Source: Jejuia rubra (lineage in GTDB: Bacteria; Bacteroidota; Bacteroidia; Flavobacteriales; Flavobacteriaceae). From it: 64,000 nucleotides of DNA. The stretch is from the NCBI RefSeq assembly GCF_042684665.1, contig NZ_JBHULY010000014.1:1-64000 (forward strand), written 5' to 3'. The notes under the pieces were generated by a model. It worked only from the letters and a program-made list of their open reading frames with translations. It searched no databases and was not told where the DNA came from. A program made the position numbers and the translations under genes. Positions 1 to 8,137 of the stretch are shown here, one piece after another (the first letter of the stretch is position 1; each line of letters opens with the position of its first letter).

Positions 1-74
1 GTTTGTCTTTGATAGAAATATCAACAATATTAAAACTAGCATTATTTAAAATGCACAACGGGTTAATATTATTG

Positions 75-137
75 TTCTACGCTTGTAGAATTGAATTTTT
101 ATTCTACATTTGTAGAAATAATTCTAAACTTATAGAA
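75..137 (+). promoter_or_regulatory. Three BlaI-type operator palindromes
   Basis: Three 16-base inverted repeats of the form TTCTAC-N4-GTAGAA lie at 75-90, 102-117 and 122-137; the third is degenerate (TTCTAA/ATAGAA) but still symmetric. The second contains the TACA-N2-TGTA core known for BlaI/MecI operators. They overlap the promoter elements at 83-112 and end two bases before the repressor's ATG, so autorepression is the natural reading. Confidence 0.85.
83..112 (+). promoter_or_regulatory. Bacteroidota-type promoter of the blaI-M56 operon
   Basis: TTG at 83-85 and TACATTTG at 105-112 are separated by 19 bases and match the Bacteroidota -33/-7 pattern. Transcription would start near 118-120, giving a leader of about 20 bases. 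Both elements fall inside operator palindromes. Confidence 0.65.
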
Positions 138-138
138 G

Positions 139-504
139 ATGCAACTATCAAAAACCGAAGAAGAATTAATGAATCATTTATGGAAGCTAAAAAAAGCCTT
201 TATGAAAGATCTATTAGAAGTTTACCCTGAACCAAAACCAGCCTCAACCACCGTAGCTACATTGTTAAAACGCATGACGGATAAGGGGTTTATCTCCTAC
301 AAATTATTTGGAAAATCACGACAGTACTATCCCTTAGTGAAGAAAAAGGACTATTTCTCAAAGCACGTAAAAGGATTGGTAAAAAACTTTTTTGATGGAA
401 GCGCAACACAATTTGCGTCATTTTTTACACAAGAAACCAATCTTAGCAAGGAAGAATTGGAAGAGTTAAAAGCCCTAATCGATAGTGAAATTAAAAAGAA
501 ATAG
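139..504 (+). CDS. BlaI/MecI/CopY family transcriptional repressor
   Basis: A 121-residue winged-helix repressor of the penicillinase-repressor family. The N-terminal half (about 1-75) has the family pattern: LSKTEEELMNHLW at the start, then a recognition region with TTVATLLKRM and a wing with GKSRQYYP. The C-terminal 45 residues are helical and probably form the dimer. Such proteins bind palindromic operators as dimers and are inactivated by cleavage driven by a membrane metalloprotease sensor. That partner is encoded two bases downstream, and three matching operators lie just upstream. The usual ligand in flavobacteria is unknown, so beta-lactam sensing should not be assumed. Confidence 0.92.
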   Translation: MQLSKTEEELMNHLWKLKKAFMKDLLEVYPEPKPASTTVATLLKRMTDKGFISYKLFGKSRQYYPLVKKKDYFSKHVKGLVKNFFDGSATQFASFFTQETNLSKEELEELKALIDSEIKKK

Positions 505-506
505 TT

Positions 507-3182
507 ATGCTTTTGATGATTTTAAAATCCAGCGCCTGTTTAGCCATCCTAATGCTGTTTTACAAACTTTGTTTAGAAAAAACCAGTGCCCATACGTTTA
601 AACGCTTCTATTTGATAAGCATCGTATTACTATCTGCCTGCATCCCTTTTGTAACATATACGGTATATGTTGATGTACCTATACAAACCGCTTCTTTTGA
701 TACCAGTTATGGGCAAGGTGAATCCATTATACAACATATTGAAACTGCCGAAGTAAAGTCAACAAAAGACTATCTTCCCAACATTTTATGGGGGATTTAT
801 GCGTTAGGTGTTATATTATTTTCTATAAGATTTTGCATCAATCTGTATCAACTCATTCAAAAAATCAGGCAAAATCCGAAGCATAAATCCCAAAGTTTTT
901 GGTATGTTTTACTGAACGATTTAGAAACACCTCATTCGTTTTTTAGCTATATTTTTTTGAATAAATCTCTATTTGAAAAAAAGGTCATTCCCGAGGAAAT
1001 TCTTTTACATGAGCAAACACACGCGATTCAAAAACATTCCTTGGATATTCTCTTTATTGAAATACTTCAAATTGTATTTTGGTTCAACCCTTTGTTGTTT
1101 CTAATAAAAAAAGACATCAAACTCAACCATGAGTTCATAGCAGACCGGGCGGTTCTGAAAAACGGTGCTGATGTTTCCGCATACCAAAATATAATGCTGG
1201 AATTTGTGGCTTTGGTTTCCCGCACCACTCTTTCCAGTAGATTCAATTTTTCACCCATCAGAAAAAGGTTTGCCATAATGAAAAACAGCACTTCTAAAAA
1301 AGTTTTATGGGTCAGAAATATGGGGCTTCTTCTGTTGGTTTGCGGGTTAGTTTTTGGATTTGGCCAAAAAAATACCGTAAAAAGAAATGTTGAAATACAG
1401 CGTATTAATCTGGACCAAATACCTCCGGGGGAAGGCGTAAGCAAATCGATGATGAAAGAGTTTATCGATTTTAATGAGAATTTCAAACGCACCAGAGGTT
1501 TTGCCCATGAGAAGCTGTCAAGGATACAAACCATTTATAAAACGATGACCGCTGAACAGCGTAATTCTATCAAAGATTTAGACTTAAAATGGATGACTTA
1601 TCAGCGGAATTACGCTGTCCCGCAACATCCCTCCCAAGAAGAATTTGATAGTTGGAAAAAAACGACAAACTATGTCTTCCACATTGATGGAAAACCAATC
1701 CCAACTTCAGAATTAAATAAGTACTCGCCCAAAGATATTTATAGCTACACCAACAAATTTGCTATCGATGGCAATCCAGATAATGGCACTTACAACTCCA
1801 ACAATTTTATGTTATTGACCAAAGAAGGGTATCGCTTATCCATGCAGGACAATAGAGCGAGATCATACAATAAAGCACTTCTAAAGTATAAAAATGAAAT
1901 TGAACATTTTCTAAATTCTGAAAACAAAGACGACAGTGAATTAAAACTCCTAAAGCATCTATTGGATGATTTATACAATGATTTACAACCTGAAGATTTC
2001 AACAAATTCAACATACGACAAGCTCCTGAAATTCCTAGTTTGACGTACACAAAGCCCAACCTTTCAAAAACATTGTCCGACGAAATCGTTGAATATAATA
2101 CTCTGGCAAAAAAATATAATGACCAAAATGTTCAAAAGAAAATATTCATTAAATCTAATGAAATAAGACGCTTGTATTTTCTTTATGAGAACATGACCGA
2201 TGACGAAAAAAATATTGCTGAGCCCTTCCCATATTTCCACAATAAATCCTTAGAACACAATTCTATAGGAAATATTAGAGTCCAAAGCAAAGAAAGAAAA
2301 AGTGCAACACCAGCCATGATGCAAGAATACAATGCATTTATGGACAATTATGAAAAAACCAAAAGAATTCATCACGACGAATTGCGCAGGGCCATTGCTA
2401 TTTATAAAATCATGACCAAGACTCAACAGGCTACCGTTAAAATGTATCCCGACGTAAAATCCTTTAAAAATCCCGAACCAACAAAATTAGAACAGCCAAC
2501 GCAAACTCAACTTGAACAGTGGCAAAATGACACAGATATTACTATATCCATTGATGCCCATAGGATAAAAAACATAGAGTTGAAAAACTATAACCCAAAC
2601 GACTTCGTTTTTTATCGCATGGCTAAAAGTGCTAAGTCTAAACATGAAGCCCTTCAAATAAAGAAACCGAATTCGTGCGCATTATATACTAAAGATGGCT
2701 ATGAAAACATTGTCTTGAAGGCAAATTATAACAGCTATCATAAACTATACGTAAGATATCTAAATGAAATTGAAAAACATCAAAAAGGGGATAATCCGGA
2801 CGCTTCAGAATTGTTAATTTTAAAGAAGCAACTGGATAACTTATACGGTAATTTCTCTGAAAAGGAATTAGAGTCCTTTAAACCGCGTAAAGCACCTAAA
2901 CTACCTTCAAATTCTGTTAGGAATGCATCCATAAGCACCATAAAAAATCTATCCAAAAATGCCAAAGCTTATAATATTTTGGCAAAAAAATACAATAACC
3001 CCAATCCTAACGGGCAAAGATATCCCCGTCCTGAAATAGATAAATTATTCCTGTTCTATAACCTACTGAGTGAGGAAGAAAAAGAATCGGTTGAAATTTT
3101 CCCAAACCTGCCATATCCCGTCATCAAACAGTATGAAATAAGAAGAAAAGTATTTCCAACAAAACAAATTCAAAATAAATAA
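507..3182 (+). CDS. M56 family (BlaR1-type) membrane metallopeptidase with duplicated C-terminal module
   Basis: An 891-residue sensor protease. Hydrophobic segments near residues 1-20, 33-52, 90-113, 175-200 and 268-288 flank a cytoplasmic zinc protease domain with HEQTH at 168-172 and HEFIAD at 208-213, as in BlaR1/MecR1. The rest (about 310-891) should face the periplasm. It is not a penicillin-binding domain: it holds two copies of a module of about 280 residues, starting at MMKEFIDFNENF (near 314) and MMQEYNAFMDNY (near 603). Both copies run through NEIE, a Leu-rich stretch, an APxxPS motif and a final LFxFYxxM/L-type segment. Family knowledge says ligand sensing outside activates the protease, which relieves BlaI repression. 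It shares an operon with blaI and the thioredoxin-like gene. Confidence 0.88.
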   Translation: MLLMILKSSACLAILMLFYKLCLEKTSAHTFKRFYLISIVLLSACIPFVTYTVYVDVPIQTASFDTSYGQGESIIQHIETAEVKSTKDYLPNILWGIYALGVILFSIRFCINLYQLIQKIRQNPKHKSQSFWYVLLNDLETPHSFFSYIFLNKSLFEKKVIPEEILLHEQTHAIQKHSLDILFIEILQIVFWFNPLLFLIKKDIKLNHEFIADRAVLKNGADVSAYQNIMLEFVALVSRTTLSSRFNFSPIRKRFAIMKNSTSKKVLWVRNMGLLLLVCGLVFGFGQKNTVKRNVEIQRINLDQIPPGEGVSKSMMKEFIDFNENFKRTRGFAHEKLSRIQTIYKTMTAEQRNSIKDLDLKWMTYQRNYAVPQHPSQEEFDSWKKTTNYVFHIDGKPIPTSELNKYSPKDIYSYTNKFAIDGNPDNGTYNSNNFMLLTKEGYRLSMQDNRARSYNKALLKYKNEIEHFLNSENKDDSELKLLKHLLDDLYNDLQPEDFNKFNIRQAPEIPSLTYTKPNLSKTLSDEIVEYNTLAKKYNDQNVQKKIFIKSNEIRRLYFLYENMTDDEKNIAEPFPYFHNKSLEHNSIGNIRVQSKERKSATPAMMQEYNAFMDNYEKTKRIHHDELRRAIAIYKIMTKTQQATVKMYPDVKSFKNPEPTKLEQPTQTQLEQWQNDTDITISIDAHRIKNIELKNYNPNDFVFYRMAKSAKSKHEALQIKKPNSCALYTKDGYENIVLKANYNSYHKLYVRYLNEIEKHQKGDNPDASELLILKKQLDNLYGNFSEKELESFKPRKAPKLPSNSVRNASISTIKNLSKNAKAYNILAKKYNNPNPNGQRYPRPEIDKLFLFYNLLSEEEKESVEIFPNLPYPVIKQYEIRRKVFPTKQIQNK

Positions 3183-3187
3183 GTTAC

Positions 3188-3928
3188 ATGAATAAAGTTA
3201 TCTCCATATTAGTTATCGCATTCATTTTTATTTCAAATATTGAAGCTCAACAAAAAGTATATTACAAGACGAATAGCTCAACAACAATTCACTCTGAGGA
3301 ATCCTATCAACTGCTAAAACAACACATTAGAAAGAAACTCAGTGAAGATGGAACAGAAGTGACAATAAACGAAATCTTGACAGACAGTGTTGTATCCAAT
3401 GATTCTATAATTAAGACGATGGAACTACATATTAAAAGAACAAGACACCATAAAGGCTCAAAAAGACTTCCCGAAAAAATCAATACTTACCTCAATAAAG
3501 AACTGCCAAATTTTAGCTTAACCACAGCGGAAGGAAAGGAACTTAACTCAAATGACCTTAAGGGCAAACCTACACTTATAAATCTATGGTTTACAAGATG
3601 TAAGCCTTGCGTTGAGGAAATCCCCGTTTTGAATGAGCTGTCAAAAAAATATGCTGATAAAGTAAATTTTGTCACAATAACTCCCGATCGCAAAGAAACA
3701 ACCTTAGAGTTTTTAAAAAATCAGCCATTTCACTTTATTCACTTAACCGATGCCAGGGCATATTTAGAAAAAATTGGCAATAGTTCTTACCCGAAAAATT
3801 TATTCATTGACAAGAATGGCGTTGTTAAAAAAATTGCGCGAGGGCTCCCCCATTTCAAAAAAAATGGTAAAATGGAACTTGGCAATGGGGAAATGTTTGA
3901 AAAATACATTTTAGAACTGCTTGAATAA
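3188..3928 (+). CDS. TlpA-like thioredoxin-fold protein, periplasmic
   Basis: A 246-residue protein with a signal peptide (first about 20 residues, ending IEAQQ), a spacer of about 90 residues, then an AhpC/TSA-TlpA-type thioredoxin domain. The redox motif is CKPC at 138-141, preceded by LINLWFTR. A later KNLFIDKNG segment fits the usual cis-Pro region (SYPKN). It starts 5 bases after the M56 gene, so it is probably the third gene of the BlaI-controlled operon. That suggests the operon answers envelope or thiol stress; this is an inference. The substrate cannot be told from sequence. Confidence 0.85.
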   Translation: MNKVISILVIAFIFISNIEAQQKVYYKTNSSTTIHSEESYQLLKQHIRKKLSEDGTEVTINEILTDSVVSNDSIIKTMELHIKRTRHHKGSKRLPEKINTYLNKELPNFSLTTAEGKELNSNDLKGKPTLINLWFTRCKPCVEEIPVLNELSKKYADKVNFVTITPDRKETTLEFLKNQPFHFIHLTDARAYLEKIGNSSYPKNLFIDKNGVVKKIARGLPHFKKNGKMELGNGEMFEKYILELLE

Positions 3929-3996
3929 TTTAATTGGAAGTTTTTAGCAAAAAACATGTAACAAATCCATCGCTTTAACGTTCTAATAGTCAACCT

Positions 3997-4046
3997 GTGC
4001 TGAGCGCAGTCGAAGTATCAACTTGCCCTGAGCTTGTCGAAGGGTC
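3997..4046. repeat. Intergenic palindromic repeat of the GAGCGCAGTCGA type
   Basis: The stretch contains CTGAGCGCAGTCGAAG followed by CCCTGAGCTTGTCGAAGGG. The second block is itself a hairpin (CCCT...AGGG). The core GAGCGCAGTCGA recurs in both arms of the repeat at 42335-42408. A GTG-initiated reading frame runs through it into the DUF4407 gene, but this is repeat sequence and not protein. Confidence 0.7.
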
Positions 4047-4062
4047 AAAAAACGACCACATC

Positions 4063-5163
4063 ATGTTAAAGCGCTTTTTCATCCTCTGCTCTGGGGCAGA
4101 TACTCATATTTTAGAAGAATGTTCTGTTGGAGAGCAAAACAAATATGCTGGTATTGGAGCTACTGTTTTCTTTACAGCTATTATGGCTTTTATAGCGGCG
4201 AGTTATGCGCTCTATACTGTTTTTGATAATCTATATACTTCCGTTTTCTTCGGACTTATTTGGGGACTTCTCATTTTTAATTTAGACCGTTATATTGTAT
4301 CTACCATTAAAAAGACAGGGAGTGCGCTGGACGAATTCATTCAAGCCCTGCCACGAATTATTTTAGCCTTCATCATTGCTGTGGTTATCGCTAAACCGTT
4401 AGAACTGAAGATTTTTGAAAAAGAAATCAATCAGGTGCTTTTAGAAGAAAAAAATGAAATGACACTTGGCAACCAAGAGCAAATCGCGCAACGTTATACT
4501 CCTGAAATCACTTCGCTTCAAAGTGACATTACAGCCTTACAAAAAGAAATTAATGATAAAGAAGCAGAAGTTAATAGCCTATACGACATATATATTTCCG
4601 AAGCAGAAGGTACTGCCGGCACAAAGCTTTTAGGCAAAGGCCCGGTGTATAAGGAAAAAAGAGAAAAACATGATACCGCATTGGCAGAATTGCAAGCCCT
4701 TAAAGAAGAAAACAAAGCCAATATATTTGCCGCGGAAAACGAAATCGCATCCTTAAAAGAGGATTACAATACACAAGTGGTTAATACCCAACCCATCATC
4801 AATAATTTTGATGGATTGATGGCGCGGGTTAATGCCTTGAACAAACTGCCATGGTTGCCTTCTTTCTTTATTTTCCTTTTGTTCCTTGCGATTGAAACCG
4901 CCCCCATCTTTGCAAAATTATTAGCCCCAAAAGGTGCGTACGACCATCATCTTGAAGAACAGGAAGACACCGTAAGGAGCATTATTCTTCAAAATAAAGC
5001 ACAACGCGCCAACTTGATACAAACCGAAAATGCCTTAAACAACAGTGTTTATACCGACATTAAAAATGACGAAGAACTATACGCATATAAACACAAAAAG
5101 GCTCGCGAATTGATGCAATTGCAAGCCGATGCGTTTTACAACAGGCAGAAAACTGCGCTTTGA
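4063..5163 (+). CDS. DUF4407 domain membrane protein
   Basis: A 366-residue membrane protein matching the DUF4407 family. It has two hydrophobic segments near residues 25-75, a third near 95-115, a long charged coiled coil in the middle (roughly 150-245, with many Glu/Lys and ITALQKEINDKEAEV-like heptads), and a fourth membrane segment with PWLPSFFIFLLFLAIETAPI. I chose ATG 4063 over the in-frame GTG at 3997, because the intervening codons come from a palindromic repeat and family members begin near MLKRFFILCSGAD. Function of the family is unknown. Confidence 0.8.
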   Translation: MLKRFFILCSGADTHILEECSVGEQNKYAGIGATVFFTAIMAFIAASYALYTVFDNLYTSVFFGLIWGLLIFNLDRYIVSTIKKTGSALDEFIQALPRIILAFIIAVVIAKPLELKIFEKEINQVLLEEKNEMTLGNQEQIAQRYTPEITSLQSDITALQKEINDKEAEVNSLYDIYISEAEGTAGTKLLGKGPVYKEKREKHDTALAELQALKEENKANIFAAENEIASLKEDYNTQVVNTQPIINNFDGLMARVNALNKLPWLPSFFIFLLFLAIETAPIFAKLLAPKGAYDHHLEEQEDTVRSIILQNKAQRANLIQTENALNNSVYTDIKNDEELYAYKHKKARELMQLQADAFYNRQKTAL

Positions 5164-5164
5164 C

Positions 5165-5443
5165 CTAGGCCGCTTCGTTAGTTTTAAAGTGGTCGTAAAG
5201 TTCTTTACAACCCAAACCAACAATAGACAGTTGCTTGGCAGTTTTTAAAGACTCCTCGTGCAAATCCATTAGGGCGTTAACACCATAGCGGTCCACACTC
5301 TCCAGACCTTCAATACTAATGGTCAGGTTGTTAAATTTTTGAAAAGCGTCTTTGAATTCTGTTTGAAAAGCGTCAACATTTGATTTGTTGAGCACACCTT
5401 TTAGTTTGTAGAAATTATTACAACTAGTAATTCTTAATTCCAT
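5165..5443 (-). CDS. Small STAS-domain protein without the phosphorylatable serine
   Basis: A 92-residue single-domain protein. The pattern beta strand - ISIEGLESVDRYGVNALMDLH - LSIVGLGCKELYDHF fits the STAS fold of anti-sigma-factor antagonists. Where SpoIIAA-like proteins have Asp-Ser-[Ser/Ala]-Gly, this one reads VDRYGV, so the conserved Ser is missing. It may be a structural partner and not a phospho-switch. It converges with the DUF4407 gene one base away. No anti-sigma kinase is encoded nearby. Confidence 0.6.
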   Translation of the reverse strand: MELRITSCNNFYKLKGVLNKSNVDAFQTEFKDAFQKFNNLTISIEGLESVDRYGVNALMDLHEESLKTAKQLSIVGLGCKELYDHFKTNEAA

Positions 5444-5614
5444 TATAAATGATATTAGTTCGACAATAAATTTGGGCTATTAATAGTCTGATAATGTTGT
5501 AAATATAAAAAGTAAATTTGATTACGCAACAATTTATCGACAAATTGGTTTTTACACTAGTTGAAAAATCAGTCGGTGTCAATTTCATCGACGAGTAGCA
5601 AGTTTAGCATAATA

Positions 5615-5644
5615 TTTGATTATTTTAGCCTAGTTTTACTTTTG
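5615..5644 (+). promoter_or_regulatory. Candidate promoter of the NTF2-like gene
   Basis: TTTG at 5615-5618 and TACTTTTG at 5637-5644 are separated by 18 bases. The predicted start of transcription is only about 8 bases before the ATG at 5659, so the leader would be very short. Confidence 0.5.
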
Positions 5645-5658
5645 AAAAACCTACAACA

Positions 5659-6090
5659 ATGAAAAAAATAGTTACACTTTTTTGTCTGCTAGTTTTCAGC
5701 ATATCATATGCCCAGACCCCAGAAAACGAGGACACCAAAGCCATCAACAAAGTTTTAAAAAACGCCCGTATCGCATGGTCCAATAACGATATTGAGGGTT
5801 TTATGGACAGCTACTGGAAGAGCGACTCCCTAGCGTTCTACGGCAAAAAGGGGGTCACCTACGGCTGGCACGAAACCTTGGACCACTACCAAACTTATTA
5901 CCCCACGGCCGCCTATACCGGCAAGTTGAGTTTTAAAATAAATGCCATCAATAAAGTTTCCTCAGATTCCTATTACGTTTTGGGCGAATATCATATCAAG
6001 CGCGATATCGGTAATGCCGATGGTATTTTTATGCTGGTATTTAAAAAAATCAGTGGGGAATGGAAGATTATTGCGGATACTTCGGTTTAG
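5659..6090 (+). CDS. Secreted NTF2/SnoaL-like (DUF4440-type) protein
   Basis: A 143-residue protein with a clear signal peptide (MKKIVTLFCLLVFSISYAQ). The rest has the cone-shaped NTF2-like pattern: an early helix (AINKVLKNARIAWSNNDIEGFMDSYW), a loop with GWHETLDHYQTYYP, and C-terminal strands ending GIFMLVFKKISGEWKIIADTS. Proteins of this type are ligand-binding or have unassigned activity. Nothing in the neighbours assigns a substrate. Confidence 0.75.
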   Translation: MKKIVTLFCLLVFSISYAQTPENEDTKAINKVLKNARIAWSNNDIEGFMDSYWKSDSLAFYGKKGVTYGWHETLDHYQTYYPTAAYTGKLSFKINAINKVSSDSYYVLGEYHIKRDIGNADGIFMLVFKKISGEWKIIADTSV

Positions 6091-6097
6091 ACAATCT

Positions 6098-6373
6098 TTA
6101 GGAGTTAGTAGTTTTGTTCAATAGTTTTTGATGGTTGATAATATCCACAGGCCTATAAACCACCACCTCAGAAACCGGATACTTCTCCAACAAATGCTCT
6201 GGCCGAATAGGGCGTTTTTCAAAATTACCACCACAGTTTGGGCAAACCTGTTTTAAAACCGTTTCCACACATTCCCGGCAAAAGGCACATTCAAATGTGC
6301 AAATCATAGCGTCTTCGGCATCAAAAGGCAAAGCCTTGTTACAGTTTTCGCAGGTGGGTCTGATTTCTAACAT
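6098..6373 (-). CDS. DUF1272 domain zinc-binding protein
   Basis: A 91-residue protein with the full DUF1272 cysteine pattern: CENC near 8-11, CTFECAFCRECVE in the middle and CPNCGG, followed by the RPIRP segment. The spacing suggests two zinc sites in a ribbon/RING-like arrangement. The family is widespread and uncharacterised. The C-terminal 30 residues (PVSEVVVYRP onward) are less conserved. It converges with the NTF2-like gene 7 bases away. Confidence 0.85.
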   Translation of the reverse strand: MLEIRPTCENCNKALPFDAEDAMICTFECAFCRECVETVLKQVCPNCGGNFEKRPIRPEHLLEKYPVSEVVVYRPVDIINHQKLLNKTTNS

Positions 6374-6420
6374 ATCGATTGATATTTTACACTTTGAAAA
6401 TAGTCAATTATTTTTGCCCT

Positions 6421-6558
6421 ATGAAATATAGCTACAAAGTTATACTGATGGTCATTCTGGCCGGCATCACCATTTACGGATTGATTACGGGCAGATATCT
6501 CTTTTTGGTATTTATGTTTCCCTTTGGCCTGGGGCTTTTCAAAAAAAAGGACACTTAA
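6421..6558 (+). CDS. Tiny two-helix membrane protein (45 residues)
   Basis: An ATG at 6421 opens 45 codons ending TAA at 6556-6558. The product starts MKYSYKVILMVILAGITIYG, has a second hydrophobic segment (YLFLVFMFPFGLGLF) and ends KKKDT. The positive residues put both ends on the cytoplasmic side. The stop codon lies in the loop of a good terminator, so the gene and its end signal fit together. I do not recognise a family. Confidence 0.5.
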   Translation: MKYSYKVILMVILAGITIYGLITGRYLFLVFMFPFGLGLFKKKDT

Positions 6559-6572
6559 GAAGTGCCCTTTTT
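6543..6572. terminator. Bidirectional terminator
   Basis: The run of A at 6541-6548, then GG-A-CACTT, loop AAG, AAGTG-C-CC and a T run to 6572 forms a stem with one internal mismatch. It can end the 45-residue gene on the plus strand and the secreted-protein gene on the minus strand (stop at 6590). Confidence 0.7.
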
Positions 6573-6589
6573 ACATACCTAAGCAAAAA

Positions 6590-7414
6590 TTATTTGGACA
6601 AACCAGCCACAAACTTGTAAATAGCATCTCCGTGTACCCCCGTAAAATATTTTCGGAGCACCTCATCCCGCTTTTTTCTATCGGCTTCATCAGGGTATGC
6701 TTTTTCTAAAGCGTCACCAAGGCCTTTAAAAACAGCATCCAGATCCGTCATCGAATCCAAAAAGTAGGCTTCCATTATTTCCCTGCCATCACTGCCCCAA
6801 GCGTGTCTGTGCGGATAATACCCTTTAATCAATGGGTTGTCCTTAATCATTTTATTAAAATCATCAGTCATCACCTTTTTGATTTCATCATCATCGCCAT
6901 CATCCGGAAACGCCAAATGCGATGTCCTAACATAACAAATCATGTCTTTTGAAGCATCTTGTACCAGTTTTACCAATGGCAAAGTCGCAAATATTTCATC
7001 CGTATGATAGCTGGAATAATAGGTATTGCGCTTTTTCATGTAAGCATTTCTGGCATCCTCATCGGGCCAGCCCTCCTCCTCCAATTCACCATTTCTTTTT
7101 TGAGCTTTCTCGATGTCAGCCCAAGTATTATACACCCTAACATACACCAACTCCCGGTTATCAGGTGTCAATTGGTGCAAATAAAATGACGAGGCCGCTA
7201 CGTGCTCATTTTTGACGGTTACTTTGTCCAGGTATTCCTTTTCAACGGATTTCCACTCATCCATATCAAAATCCTCCATGTCCATGTTCCAGTGCATGGT
7301 GGTCATAGTCATGTACTGCGGGCGAGGCGCCTCTTTTTCATCTTGTGCAAAAAATGTGGCAGGAGCCATCAGCAATACAAAAAGCACTGCATAAAATTGG
7401 TTGGTAGTTTTCAT
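6590..7414 (-). CDS. Secreted protein of unknown function, two similar halves
   Basis: A 274-residue protein with a signal peptide ending at TFFAQ. The mature part is acidic and rich in Asp, Met and aromatic residues. Two regions have similar layout: one around LYVRVYNTWADIEKAQ (about 110-125) and one around EIMEAYFLDSMTDLDAVFKGLGDAL (about 210-235). Each has a strand followed by a helix with a conserved W/L-D-hydrophobic pattern. This suggests two ferredoxin-like (dimeric alpha-beta-barrel) repeats, but only weakly. I do not recognise the family. Confidence 0.6.
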   Translation of the reverse strand: MKTTNQFYAVLFVLLMAPATFFAQDEKEAPRPQYMTMTTMHWNMDMEDFDMDEWKSVEKEYLDKVTVKNEHVAASSFYLHQLTPDNRELVYVRVYNTWADIEKAQKRNGELEEEGWPDEDARNAYMKKRNTYYSSYHTDEIFATLPLVKLVQDASKDMICYVRTSHLAFPDDGDDDEIKKVMTDDFNKMIKDNPLIKGYYPHRHAWGSDGREIMEAYFLDSMTDLDAVFKGLGDALEKAYPDEADRKKRDEVLRKYFTGVHGDAIYKFVAGLSK

Positions 7415-7767
7415 AATTAGTAAAAATTAAAGTTAATATATTGATTAATCACACTCTACTTTAACCTGATTTCGAAACAGTATTATTCATTTGGGCGTTA
7501 CCCCAAGGGGTCGGGCTTTCACTACTCGCTCTCTCCCGATAGCTATCGGGAGAGAGCTCAAACAGGCCGTTCAATCCCTAACGCGGGGCAAACCTGCCAA
7601 TGCTTTTAAAAAACCTCAAACAGCATAACCTATCCGCAAAATCCATTTCAAACTCACGTAACATTAAGATTCGGGGCTAAATTCTGGTGCTATTAAAATG
7701 TGATGGAGAATTGAGAGTATCTAAATATACAATAAAAAAACGGCTGTTTTAATAAATCACAAATGTT
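7415..7767. other. Intergenic region with one long palindromic repeat
   Basis: These 353 bases hold copy 1 of the dispersed GGGCGTTACC repeat (7491-7590). A weak five-pair hairpin with a T run on the minus strand, near 7735-7755, could end the MmcQ operon. I see no gene. Confidence 0.6.
7491..7590 (+). repeat. Dispersed structured repeat, copy 1
   Basis: About 100 bases from TTGGGCGTTACC through GGTCGGGCTTTCACTACTCG to TTCAATCCCTAACGC. The ends can pair (GCGTTA with TAACGC). The interior contains a perfect 24-base palindrome at 7531-7554 centred on GATAGCTATC. Related copies lie at 41068-41217 (inverted), 56406-56500 and 61186-61288. Confidence 0.85.
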
Positions 7768-8136
7768 TTAGGAATTTTGAAGTTTCTCCCGCATCTTTTT
7801 GGTCATCCCTTTTACAACCATCTCATAGGAATGGTCAATTAATTCCTTTATAAACTGCGGTTTCAATTCGCCTTTGTAAATATCGATGGTGTTCCAATGT
7901 TTGTTGCTAACGTAGGGCCCGGGGTAAATACTTTCGTAATCGACCCGCAGTTGCTCGGTGTATTCTGGGTCGCATTTTAATGTGATGGTATTCTCGCCCT
8001 TATCCCATAAGTTTAATGGAGCCATCAAAAACATTTTGGTCAACACTTTAAAAACCAAAGTGCTTTCATCAAATGGAAAACTTTCTGATGCGCCTTTTTT
8101 ACTTAAGCAATGTATTCTGATTTGCTCTATGTCCAC
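7768..8136 (-). CDS. MmcQ/YjbR family protein
   Basis: A 122-residue protein matching the MmcQ/YjbR family: it begins IEQIRIHCLSKKGASESFPF, has a central KCDPEYTEQLR motif and a YPGPYVSNKHWNTID motif. The fold resembles DNA-binding CyaY-like proteins, but the cellular role is not established. The start is GTG at 8136. It is the last gene of a six-gene minus-strand operon that begins at 11897, one base after the DUF4230 gene. Confidence 0.88.
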   Translation of the reverse strand: MDIEQIRIHCLSKKGASESFPFDESTLVFKVLTKMFLMAPLNLWDKGENTITLKCDPEYTEQLRVDYESIYPGPYVSNKHWNTIDIYKGELKPQFIKELIDHSYEMVVKGMTKKMREKLQNS

Positions 8137-8137
8137 C

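Noticed and set aside
507..3182. Calling the BlaI/M56 pair a beta-lactam resistance system
   Set aside because: No penicillin-binding sensor domain and no beta-lactamase in the window.
3997..4062. Longer start of the DUF4407 protein at a GTG
   Set aside because: The added codons are a palindromic repeat and the family starts near the ATG at 4063.
5530..5547. Imperfect palindrome CAATTTATCGACAAATTG near the STAS gene
   Set aside because: It shares only a few bases with the 28-base motif; too little to join it to that family.
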